Source: Campylobacterales bacterium (GTDB taxonomy: Bacteria > Campylobacterota > Campylobacteria > Campylobacterales > QNZT01). From it: a stretch of DNA of 6,166 bases. Location of the stretch: assembly GCA_015663225.1 (NCBI GenBank), contig DQSO01000032.1, positions 1 through 6,166 of the forward strand, given 5' to 3'. The position numbers and the translations under genes are program-made. Under the pieces are notes generated by a model, which searched no databases, had not been told where the DNA came from, and saw only the letters and a program-made list of their open reading frames with translations. This document shows positions 1 to 5,803 of this stretch, in pieces. Every line of letters begins with the position of its first letter. Positions within the stretch are counted from its first letter, which is position 1.

Positions 1-426
1 CTCTTTAGCTTGAATCTGAATATCAGTAGCTTGACCTTGAGCTCCACCTAATGGTTGATGAATCATAACTCTTGCATTTGGAAGGATATATCTCTTTCCT
101 TTTGCTCCACTACTTAGTAAAAATGCACCCATAGATGCAGCCTGACCAATACAAATAGTACAAACATCTGGCTTTATATAGTTCATCGTATCATACATAC
201 TCATACCGCTTGTTATAACTCCACCAGGAGAGTTTATGTATAAAAATATATCCTTATCAGGATCTTCGGCCTCTAAAAATAGAAGTTGTGCAACAACTGT
301 AGAAGCAACTGCATCATTAACCTCTCCACTTAGCATGATAATTCTATCTTTTAAAAGTCTAGAATATATATCGTAACTTCTCTCACTTCGTCCTGTTTTT
401 TCAACAACTATTGGTACATAACTCAT
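1..426 (-). CDS. clpP: ATP-dependent Clp protease proteolytic subunit ClpP (partial, 3' end beyond window)
   Basis: This is the N-terminal 142 residues of ClpP, the serine peptidase that forms a tetradecameric barrel and degrades unfolded cytoplasmic proteins delivered by ClpX or ClpA ATPases. The frame begins [16 protein letters not shown] and runs open to the window edge. The nucleophile is Ser98 in GQAASMGA, and the catalytic His123 lies in VMIHQPLGG. The oxyanion-hole glycines are in INSPGG at about 65-69. The catalytic Asp, near residue 172 in the family, and about 54 C-terminal residues are outside the window. The ATG at 426-424 is preceded by a clear AAGGAA ribosome site. It lies 17 bases after the tandem TAA TAA stops of tig, so the two are almost certainly co-transcribed. 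Helicobacter pylori has the same tig-clpP order, with def next. Confidence 0.97.
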   Translation of the reverse strand, partial: MSYVPIVVEKTGRSERSYDIYSRLLKDRIIMLSGEVNDAVASTVVAQLLFLEAEDPDKDIFLYINSPGGVITSGMSMYDTMNYIKPDVCTICIGQAASMGAFLLSSGAKGKRYILPNARVMIHQPLGGAQGQATDIQIQAKE

Positions 427-443
427 CTATTTCCTTTGGTTTA

Positions 444-1751
444 TTATTTACTCTCTCTTTTATCATTGAAAAGTTTATTAAACAATCTATCTTCAACTAT
501 TGCCATCTTAACTGCTGGAAGTAGTCCTTGATCTTCATACTGCTTTAACATCTCTTGTGGGTTTTGACCCATTTGAATCGCTTCATAGTAAAGTGTTTGC
601 ATAACAGCTTGGTCATCTACAACAACCTCTTCTGCTTTTGCTAATTCATCAACTAAAAATGTTATTTTAACACTATTTACAGCATCTTCTCTAAACTCTT
701 CTCTTTTTGTTTTATATGCTTCTAAATCTGTTGAAAACTCTTTAATCTCTTCCTCTTTCATCTCTTGAAGAACTTTTCTCATAGAGAGATCCATCTCTTG
801 CTCAACTATAGTCTTTGGAAGATCTATATCAAATTTTGATAAAAGTGCATCAACATATTTTGGCTTAATATCATCATGATATATAGGTGCTAATTTCTCA
901 GCAACTAGCTGTTGTTTAACTCTCTCATTTAACATTTCAACTGTTGCTTCTTTTTCATTTGGAAGCAGTTTTTTAAGAGTATCACTATCTATATCGTCAG
1001 ATATAACAATCTCTTGAATCTCTAGTAACTTAACTTTAAAAATTGCATCTTTACCTGCTAAGTTTTTAGCTCCATACTCTGCTGGAAAAGTAACTTTAAC
1101 ATCTTTTTCATCACCAACTTTCATACCCGTCATACCATCTTCAAAACCAGGTATAAAATTTCCACTACCAATCTCTAGTTGATGTCCTTTAGCGCTTCCA
1201 CCTTCAAAAGCCTCACCATCAACAAAACCTTCAAAATCAAATAGTGCAGTATCACCTTTTTTAAGTTCTCTTGCTTCTTCAACCCTGCTTGGCAAAGTTA
1301 GACCTTTAAGCATTGTGTTTATCTTCTGCTTTATATCTTCATCACTTACTTCTGGAGTCTCTATTTCAGGGATAAGTTCTTTATAGCCATCAATTTTAAT
1401 CTCTGGTTTAGTTGCAATAGCGATAACTAATTCGATCTCACCATCTTTTTCATCAAACTTCTCAACAGTTGGTTCACCAATAAGTGTTGAAGTATCAATA
1501 CTTAAATCTTTTAGACCACTTTCATAAACACTTCTAACTGCATCATTTTTTGCATCTTCTACTAGTTTTGAACCATATCTTGCTTTAACAATATGTACAG
1601 GAACTTTACCTTTTCTAAAACCGGCTATATCCATAGTTTTTGCAGCTTGTTTAGCTATCTTTGTCTCATTTTCTTCTATTAAACTAGCAGGTATTACTGC
1701 TTTTATCTCTGCATTTGCACTATCAATTTTTATTGCTTCGATTTTCATCAT
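444..1751 (-). CDS. tig: Trigger factor, ribosome-associated chaperone and prolyl isomerase
   Basis: Trigger factor docks at the ribosome exit tunnel and shields nascent chains in the cytoplasm. The 435-residue product matches the family length (432 in E. coli). The ribosome-binding domain is at about 1-120 and carries the docking signature GFRKGKVP at 44-51. An FKBP-type PPIase domain occupies about 160-247, with FDFEGFVDGEAFEGG, FIPGFEDGMTGMKVGD and TFPAEYG. A helical, charged C-terminal chaperone domain covers about 250-435. Two consecutive ATG codons open the frame (1751-1749 and 1748-1746). The upstream AAGGA sits 4 bases from the first and 7 from the second, so the second may be the one used; the difference is a single Met. 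The gene ends in tandem TAA TAA and leads into clpP. It is transcribed divergently from the lipoprotein gene. Confidence 0.97.
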   Translation of the reverse strand: MMKIEAIKIDSANAEIKAVIPASLIEENETKIAKQAAKTMDIAGFRKGKVPVHIVKARYGSKLVEDAKNDAVRSVYESGLKDLSIDTSTLIGEPTVEKFDEKDGEIELVIAIATKPEIKIDGYKELIPEIETPEVSDEDIKQKINTMLKGLTLPSRVEEARELKKGDTALFDFEGFVDGEAFEGGSAKGHQLEIGSGNFIPGFEDGMTGMKVGDEKDVKVTFPAEYGAKNLAGKDAIFKVKLLEIQEIVISDDIDSDTLKKLLPNEKEATVEMLNERVKQQLVAEKLAPIYHDDIKPKYVDALLSKFDIDLPKTIVEQEMDLSMRKVLQEMKEEEIKEFSTDLEAYKTKREEFREDAVNSVKITFLVDELAKAEEVVVDDQAVMQTLYYEAIQMGQNPQEMLKQYEDQGLLPAVKMAIVEDRLFNKLFNDKRESK

Positions 1752-1774
1752 ATTTCCTTTATTTATATTAAATT

Positions 1775-1782
1775 CTCGCGAG
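1775..1782. other. GC-rich 8-base palindrome CTCGCGAG in the divergent promoter region
   Basis: CTCGCGAG is a perfect palindrome in the 100-base gap between the divergently transcribed tig and lipoprotein genes. It is flanked by A/T-rich sequence on both sides (AATT before, TCTATCTAAA after). It lies 24-31 bases upstream of the tig start and about 31 bases upstream of the proposed -10 element for the lipoprotein gene, so a bound protein could affect either promoter. No known regulator is assigned. An unselected restriction-like site is equally possible. Confidence 0.35.
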
Positions 1783-1812
1783 TCTATCTAAATTTTGCTT
1801 TTAAGTGTATGA

Positions 1813-1821
1813 TGATATACT
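1813..1821 (+). promoter_or_regulatory. Extended -10 promoter for the lipoprotein-nfo operon
   Basis: TGATATACT is a TGn extended -10 followed by TATACT (1816-1821), a five-of-six match to TATAAT. Transcription would begin near 1828, giving a leader of about 24 bases before the ATG at 1852. Upstream are two TTTT tracts (1793-1796 and 1799-1802) rather than a good -35 box, as is usual for sigma70 promoters in this phylum. The leader holds only a modest ribosome site, AAAGAAG at 1841-1847. The tig promoter must lie in the same gap on the other strand, but I could not place it with confidence. Confidence 0.5.
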
Positions 1822-1851
1822 AAACACAATATTTTTAATGAAAGAAGACAA

Positions 1852-2442
1852 ATGAAAGTAACATTTTTTATACTAATATCACTATTTTTACTAGCAGGTT
1901 GTAGCACTCATACTTATACTAAAAAGCAATATCAACATACTAAAGAAAATAATCAAAAAGAAATTATTCAAACAAACGAAGAAGTTATCCAAGAGGTTGA
2001 AACACCAAAGGAAATAGAGAGTAAAACAACAAAAAGTTATCAAACAACTATGAAAACAAAAAAGTTTGCATTTTCAGATGCTGGATTTTTTATAGAGGAT
2101 GAAAATTTAATCCAAGTTCAAGTCTATTCATCAGGCATGATAGTTGGAAGTCTGAAATTTTACAAAGATGAAGATAAAGTTTGTGTGAAAAGTCTATGTA
2201 ATACAAGAAGATGGTTCAATGAGAACTTTTTATCTCTTTATTACCCTGAAAAAACTATCATAAAAATTCTAAAATCAAAACCTATCATGGATAGTAAAAA
2301 TATACAAATAACTGATAGTGGATTCACTCAAAATATCAAAGCTTATGATTATGATATAACATATAGAGTTGATAGCAAACAAACCTACTTTAAAGATAGA
2401 AAAAATCGTATCATTATTAAGTTTAGAGAGCTTATAAAGTGA
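1852..2442 (+). CDS. Putative lipoprotein of unknown function
   Basis: I do not recognise this 196-residue protein. It opens with a short charged N-terminus, a hydrophobic stretch and a lipobox, LAGC, with the acylated Cys at position 17, so it should be a membrane-anchored lipoprotein facing the periplasm. Residues 18-68 are a polar, Lys/Glu/Gln/Thr-rich linker that looks unstructured. Residues about 70-196 look like a compact domain rich in alternating beta-type segments ([36 protein letters not shown]). Cys111 and Cys116 (CVKSLC) could form a disulfide in the periplasm. The pattern of beta strands around a [10 protein letters not shown] helix is loosely reminiscent of the LolA/LolB-like lipoprotein fold, but this is only an impression. 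Its TGA overlaps the GTG start of nfo by four bases, so nfo translation is probably coupled to it. Confidence 0.8.
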   Translation: MKVTFFILISLFLLAGCSTHTYTKKQYQHTKENNQKEIIQTNEEVIQEVETPKEIESKTTKSYQTTMKTKKFAFSDAGFFIEDENLIQVQVYSSGMIVGSLKFYKDEDKVCVKSLCNTRRWFNENFLSLYYPEKTIIKILKSKPIMDSKNIQITDSGFTQNIKAYDYDITYRVDSKQTYFKDRKNRIIIKFRELIK

Positions 2443-3284
2443 AACAGTTCGGAGCTCATGTAAGTGCAAGTGGTGGTGTTTTCAATGCCCCAATAAATGC
2501 AAAAGAGTTAAATGCAAAAGCTTTTGCACTCTTTACAAAAAACCAAAGACAGTGGAGTGCAAAACAACTTGATGAAAAAACTATAGATCTTTTCAAACAA
2601 AACCTTGAACTTTCAGGAGTTAAACCTTGTCATGTACTTCCACATGATAGCTACCTTATAAACCTCGGACATCCAGAAGTTGAAAAAAGAGAAAAATCAC
2701 TTGATGCTTTTATAGATGAAGTTCAAAGATGTGAACTTTTAGGGCTTGATCGTCTAAACTTTCACCCAGGAAGTCATCTAAAACAACTAAGCGAAGAGGA
2801 GTGTTTGAACTTTATAGTAGAGTCTATGAATAAAACTCTTGAAGTTACAAAAGATGTAAAGCTAGTTATAGAAAATACAGCAGGACAAGGAAGCAATCTT
2901 GGATATAAGTTTGAACACTTAGCCTATCTTATAAATAACTCGATAGATAAAAGTAGAGTAGGGGTTTGCATAGATACCTGCCATCTTTTCGTATCGGGAT
3001 ATGATATAAGAACAAGAGAAACTTACGATAAAACTTTTGCTGAGTTTGACCAAAAGATAGGTTCAGAGTATCTTTTAGGTATGCATATAAATGACTCACT
3101 AGCACCATTTGAATCAAAAAAAGATAGACATCACTCTTTAGGTAAAGGTGAAATAGGTATTGATGCTTTTAAGTTTATAGCAAATGATCCTAGAATGGAT
3201 GATATTCCATTGATTTTAGAAACAATAGATAGCACAATATGGAAAGAGGAGATAGAGCTTTTGTATAGTTTTATAGAGAGTTAA
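2439..3284 (+). CDS. nfo: Endonuclease IV (AP endonuclease, xylose isomerase-like TIM barrel)
   Basis: Endonuclease IV cuts DNA 5' of abasic sites and removes 3'-blocking groups in base excision repair, using a trinuclear zinc centre. The 281-residue product keeps all nine zinc ligands at the same numbers as in E. coli Nfo: His69, His109, Glu145, Asp179, His182, His216, Asp229, His231 and Glu261. Family signatures are [11 protein letters not shown] (145-155), GVCIDTCH (175-182) and [17 protein letters not shown] (216-232). The start is GTG at 2439: an in-frame TAG lies just upstream at 2424-2426, and the conserved N-terminus GAHVSASGG begins at residue 5, as in E. coli. The ribosome site is weak (AGAGAG), consistent with coupling to the overlapping lipoprotein gene. 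The stop codon lies inside a hairpin shared with the convergent cyclophilin gene. Confidence 0.97.
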   Translation: MKQFGAHVSASGGVFNAPINAKELNAKAFALFTKNQRQWSAKQLDEKTIDLFKQNLELSGVKPCHVLPHDSYLINLGHPEVEKREKSLDAFIDEVQRCELLGLDRLNFHPGSHLKQLSEEECLNFIVESMNKTLEVTKDVKLVIENTAGQGSNLGYKFEHLAYLINNSIDKSRVGVCIDTCHLFVSGYDIRTRETYDKTFAEFDQKIGSEYLLGMHINDSLAPFESKKDRHHSLGKGEIGIDAFKFIANDPRMDDIPLILETIDSTIWKEEIELLYSFIES

Positions 3285-3295
3285 AAAACTCTCTA
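3274..3295. terminator. Perfect hairpin shared by convergent nfo and cyclophilin genes
   Basis: TAGAGAGTT at 3274-3282 is the exact reverse complement of AACTCTCTA at 3287-3295, with a 4-base AAAA loop, giving a 9-bp stem. The nfo TAA overlaps the end of the left arm and the loop (3282-3284). The cyclophilin TAG lies in the right arm (3293-3295). The position between convergent genes and the symmetry suggest a bidirectional terminator. The stem has only four G-C pairs, and the T-richness after it is modest on the plus strand (CTTAACTTTT) and absent on the minus strand, so termination may be leaky. Confidence 0.5.
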
Positions 3296-3811
3296 CTTAA
3301 CTTTTATACCTTTTATAACTTGTTTGCTTAAAGGCTTATCAGCAAATCCTGTTATGGTTGCCTCTATTTTTTTAACAATATCAAAACCTTTTATAACTTT
3401 TCCAAAGATAGTATAACTACCATTTAAGTGTGGAACTGGTCTTATTGTTATAAAAAATTGACTTCCATTTGTATTTGGTCCACGGTTTGCCATAGCAAGT
3501 ATTCCTGGTTTATCAAATACAACATTTGGCTTAAACTCATCTTCAAAAGTTGCTCCATATATTGACTCCCCACCTCGACCAGTACCAGTTGGATCTCCAC
3601 CTTGAATCATAAAATCTTTTATAACTCTATGAAAAATAGTTCCATTGTAGTAGCCTTTTTTAGCCAATGTAGTAAAGTTTTTAACAGCTTTTGGAGCAAT
3701 ATCAGGATATAACTCTAAAGTTATATCCCCTCTATTTGTTTGGATTGTAACAGTTGGATTTGCTGCAAACATTGTTGCAACAAATATAGTTAAAAGCAGT
3801 AGTTTTTGCAT
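3293..3811 (-). CDS. ppiA: Exported cyclophilin-type peptidyl-prolyl cis-trans isomerase
   Basis: This is a cyclophilin of 172 residues that isomerises Xaa-Pro bonds, probably in the periplasm. Residues 1-16 or 17 form a signal peptide ([16 protein letters not shown]) with cleavage near FA-A-N. The mature part begins with the cyclophilin fold start [15 protein letters not shown]. The catalytic motif is [15 protein letters not shown], with Arg62, Phe67, Met68 and Gln70 matching Arg55, Phe60, Met61 and Gln63 of human CypA. The second motif, [15 protein letters not shown] (107-121), supplies Gln118 and Phe120. The position of CypA Trp121 is His128 here ([13 protein letters not shown]); bacterial cyclophilins often lack this Trp, which lowers cyclosporin affinity rather than activity. 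AAGG sits 7 bases before the ATG. It follows the response regulator by 32 bases and has a good promoter of its own. The symbol follows E. coli usage; ppi is also used in this phylum. Confidence 0.93.
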   Translation of the reverse strand: MQKLLLLTIFVATMFAANPTVTIQTNRGDITLELYPDIAPKAVKNFTTLAKKGYYNGTIFHRVIKDFMIQGGDPTGTGRGGESIYGATFEDEFKPNVVFDKPGILAMANRGPNTNGSQFFITIRPVPHLNGSYTIFGKVIKGFDIVKKIEATITGFADKPLSKQVIKGIKVK

Positions 3812-3831
3812 AATATACCTTTTTTGATTTG

Positions 3832-3860
3832 ATTATAACCAATCTAAGATATTAAATCAA
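3832..3860 (-). promoter_or_regulatory. Sigma70-type promoter for the cyclophilin gene
   Basis: On the minus strand there is TTGATT (3860-3855), a 17-base spacer and a perfect TATAAT (3837-3832). Transcription would start near 3825, giving a leader of about 14 bases that still contains the AAAAAAGG ribosome site. The -35 element lies within the last codons of the response regulator gene, so the cyclophilin can be transcribed independently of the two-component genes. Confidence 0.55.
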
Positions 3861-4497
3861 CTCTTTTAAATCTATATATTTTATTTTTAATTTTTTCCAG
3901 TATACCTGCACTTATAAGCTGTTTAAACATATTTACAACTGTTGGCTTGCTAACATCTAGTGCTTCCATAATGTCTTGATACGAGCCATGAAAAATCTTT
4001 TCCTCGTCAAGATTTTGAATAATAAACTGTAAAATTTCAATCTTTTTCCCACCAACAAGTGCTGAAAGTGACTCAACAACATGAGTGCAACCTTCCATCT
4101 CTTTTTTCTGTATGATAGGCTCCATAACTTTATAGATAGTATTTATTAAATCTTTAATATTTATAGGCTTAACATTATATCCATCAACTTTTAGATTAAT
4201 CGCATCTAATAAGAAGTTTGTATCAGTATGAGCTGTTGTAATAATAGCTGGTATTTTAAGATCCAACTCACTTTTAACGGCTTTTAACATCTCTATACCA
4301 TTCATCTTTGGCATGTTAATATCAGCAACTATAATATCAATCTTTTTATCTTTTAAAATCTCTAAAGCCTCTTCTCCATCCATAGCAACATGAATAGTTT
4401 TAACAAAGTCTTTTAAAATCAATTCTGTTTGAGTTAATACATCTTGATCATCTTCAACATATAAAAGTTCTAAATCTTTTAGTCCATCTAAATCCAT
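3844..4497 (-). CDS. Response regulator: receiver domain plus unusual winged-helix DNA-binding output
   Basis: This is a 217-residue response regulator, probably phosphorylated by the kinase encoded upstream. The receiver domain covers about 7-127: acidic pocket Glu15-Asp16-Asp17 (LLYVEDDQDV), phosphoacceptor Asp59 in VADINMPKMNG, Thr88 in IITTAHT, Tyr107, and Lys110-Pro111 in GYNVKP. All switch residues are present. A short linker leads to a helix-turn-helix at about 145-212, where SYQDIMEALDVSKPTVVNMF is the HTH core and ILEKIKNKIYRF the wing. This is not the OmpR, NarL, NtrC or LytTR type. It looks closest to MarR/IclR- or RepL-like winged helices that read 'repress or activate by class of target', so the target genes cannot be guessed. 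The start ATG is preceded by a strong GGAGG. It follows the kinase gene after a 223-base spacer containing its own promoter. Confidence 0.92.
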   Translation of the reverse strand: MDLDGLKDLELLYVEDDQDVLTQTELILKDFVKTIHVAMDGEEALEILKDKKIDIIVADINMPKMNGIEMLKAVKSELDLKIPAIITTAHTDTNFLLDAINLKVDGYNVKPINIKDLINTIYKVMEPIIQKKEMEGCTHVVESLSALVGGKKIEILQFIIQNLDEEKIFHGSYQDIMEALDVSKPTVVNMFKQLISAGILEKIKNKIYRFKRVDLIS

Positions 4498-4504
4498 ACT
4501 TTTT

Positions 4505-4509
4505 CCTCC
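4505..4509 (-). promoter_or_regulatory. Strong Shine-Dalgarno site of the response regulator gene
   Basis: TTTGGAGGAAAAAGT precedes the ATG at 4497, with GGAGG 7 bases from the start codon. This is the best ribosome site in the window and fixes the start. The kinase gene has no comparable site, so the regulator is probably made in excess of the kinase. Confidence 0.8.
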
Positions 4510-4527
4510 AAAGTTTTATATTTTGAA

Positions 4528-4536
4528 ACTATATCA
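4528..4536 (-). promoter_or_regulatory. Extended -10 promoter of the response regulator gene
   Basis: TGATATAGT on the minus strand gives a TGn element (4536-4534) followed by TATAGT (4533-4528), a five-of-six match to TATAAT. The start of transcription would be near 4521, leaving a leader of about 24 bases with the GGAGG site. There is no good -35; the upstream sequence instead has T-tracts spaced 11 bases apart. Confidence 0.5.
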
Positions 4537-4540
4537 AAAG

Positions 4541-4561
4541 TTTAATAAAACTTTAATAAAA
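4541..4561 (-). repeat. Tandem 10-base direct repeat, 11-base period, upstream of the response regulator promoter
   Basis: On the minus strand TTTTATTAAA occurs at 4561-4552 and again at 4550-4541, with one base between. Two further blocks starting with T-runs continue the same 11-base spacing (TTTTGATATAG at 4539-4529, then TTTCAAAATAT at 4528-4518). The repeats therefore lie on one face of the helix and directly abut the extended -10. They may be the periodic T-tract signal of sigma70 promoters known in Campylobacter, or an activator site that replaces the -35. Confidence 0.5.
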
Positions 4562-4576
4562 AAATACAATATATAC

Positions 4577-4669
4577 AATTATTTTTAATTTTTATCTAAA
4601 TTATTTTACATAATGGTTTATTTATAGGTTTTTTAATACCTTTAAAAATATAATTATTTTTAATTTTTA
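4577..4669 (+). repeat. 18-base direct repeat pair in the kinase-regulator spacer
   Basis: AATTATTTTTAATTTTTA occurs exactly at 4577-4594 and again at 4652-4669, 75 bases apart from start to start. Between them is an imperfect inverted repeat (4621-4646). The repeat is pure A/T in a region with about 8% G+C, so chance similarity is more likely than it would be for a mixed sequence, but an 18-base exact match is still notable. Confidence 0.6.
4621..4646. repeat. Imperfect inverted repeat in the kinase-regulator spacer
   Basis: TTTATAGGT at 4621-4629 pairs with ACCTTTAAA at 4638-4646 at eight of nine positions, with an 8-base loop. It holds four of the few G/C bases in the spacer. It lies about 75 bases downstream of the kinase stop codon, so it could be a weak transcription pause, an RNA-processing hairpin or an operator. 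No U-run follows it on the minus strand, which argues against a strong terminator. Confidence 0.35.
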
Positions 4670-4720
4670 ATAATATTTTTTAATAAAAAAAGAATTTATT
4701 TACTATTTTATGGAGTTTTC

Positions 4721-5803
4721 TTAAGCCGTAAGAAGTCTGTTTTGAAATGTTTTACTCTTTAGTGGAAGTATAATAGTAAACTGTGCACATTTATAACTAG
4801 CATGATCAAAATTCATAGTAATATTTTGAACTTCAATATGACCATGCATCTGTTTTTCAATAATCTGCCTAGACATATAAAGTCCTATACCCGTACCAAG
4901 TGACTTGTGTTTTGTTGTAAAGTATGGCTCAAAAATCTTATCTATATAATCCTCAGGTATTCCTCCACCATTATCGGTAATAATAAGTTTTATACTATTT
5001 TCTTGATATGATTCAATCTTTATAAGTATATTTTTTTCAATATATATTTTTTTTTGTTTAAAATTATCAATTGCATTATTTAAAATATTAATTATTATTT
5101 GTGAAAACTCATTTGCAAAACCAAACATTTTAAAATCTTTTTCAGATAAAATTGTAATATTAATATCATTGTCTTCTAAAAAACTTATAGTTGTATATAA
5201 AGAGTTCTCTATATTAAAATACTCTCTTGATTTGTTAGGTCTAAAAAAGTTTCTAAAACCATCTATTGTTTCAGACATATCCTTAGATATTCGAAGTCCA
5301 TCTTCTACTTGCTTATCAATAAATTTTTGATCAAGTGGTCCTTGCATACTCTTAATACCAAAACTTTGAATAATAAGACTCATACTATTTAATGGTTGTC
5401 TCCATTGATGAGCAATATTTCCTATCATCTCTCCCATAGTAGCTAGTTTTGCATGTTGATACATAAGCTTGTCTTTTTTTCTATTTTCTTCAACTTCTAT
5501 ACGAATTCGTTTTTCTAAAGTTGCATTGGTCTCTCGAAGCTCTTTAGTCTTATTTTCAACAACTTGATTAAGATTTTCTATTAAAGATTTTATATTTTGA
5601 ACTATTATCCAAGATAGTATTAAAATAAAAGTAAATAAAATAGCAGAGATAGTAAGATGAATAGTTTCAAGATGACTATCAACTTTTATAGTTGTAGAGT
5701 TAACAAAATAAAATGATATATAAAACAGTAATCCAAAAATAAGTGAAGACATTAACAGTGCCATTTTTCTTATTGTTGAAATATTATCTATAAATTTCAT
5801 CAT
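4721..5803 (-). CDS. Membrane sensor histidine kinase with almost no periplasmic domain
   Basis: This 360-residue histidine kinase is anchored in the inner membrane. Two hydrophobic helices, at about 14-35 and 48-69, are separated by only about 12 residues (NSTTIKVDSHLE), so there is no room for a periplasmic sensor domain. A charged coiled coil at about 72-115 links to the dimerisation domain, whose phosphoacceptor is His132 in NIAHQWRQPLN. The ATP-binding domain follows: N box NILNNAIDN (Asn243), G1 box DNGGGIP (277-283), F box FEPYFTTK (291-298) and G2 box GTGIGLYMSR (303-312). All catalytic boxes are intact. There is no PAS, HAMP or receiver domain. The start has two ATG codons (5803-5801 and 5800-5798) with a poor ribosome site. 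The response regulator downstream is the likely partner. The signal is unknown and is presumably sensed through the membrane or the linker. Confidence 0.94.
   Translation of the reverse strand: MMKFIDNISTIRKMALLMSSLIFGLLFYISFYFVNSTTIKVDSHLETIHLTISAILFTFILILSWIIVQNIKSLIENLNQVVENKTKELRETNATLEKRIRIEVEENRKKDKLMYQHAKLATMGEMIGNIAHQWRQPLNSMSLIIQSFGIKSMQGPLDQKFIDKQVEDGLRISKDMSETIDGFRNFFRPNKSREYFNIENSLYTTISFLEDNDINITILSEKDFKMFGFANEFSQIIINILNNAIDNFKQKKIYIEKNILIKIESYQENSIKLIITDNGGGIPEDYIDKIFEPYFTTKHKSLGTGIGLYMSRQIIEKQMHGHIEVQNITMNFDHASYKCAQFTIILPLKSKTFQNRLLTA

Noticed and set aside
1..1751. tig-clpP and the downstream cyclophilin as one dedicated folding gene cluster
   Set aside because: The cyclophilin is exported, has its own promoter and is separated by a plus-strand operon, so the closeness looks incidental.
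2275..2469. 64-codon open frame on the minus strand across the lipoprotein-nfo junction
   Set aside because: It is antisense to two real genes, has no ribosome site or recognisable domain, and its hydrophobic, Ile/Ser-rich composition is what the complement of A-rich coding sequence gives.
2929..3117. 62-codon open frame on the minus strand inside nfo
   Set aside because: It is fully antisense to the conserved nfo region encoding zinc ligands and has no family similarity; it is a shadow frame.
4513..4529. GTTTCAAAATATAAAAC (minus strand) as a Campylobacter-type Pho box
   Set aside because: Only the first half matches the GTTTC-N-AAAA-N-GTTTC pattern; the second GTTTC is missing, and the site would lie downstream of the proposed -10.
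4577..4669. Direct repeat as insertion-site or attachment-site duplication
   Set aside because: The interval is 57 bases between copies, with no integrase, transposase, tRNA or inverted termini; the sequence is low-complexity A/T.
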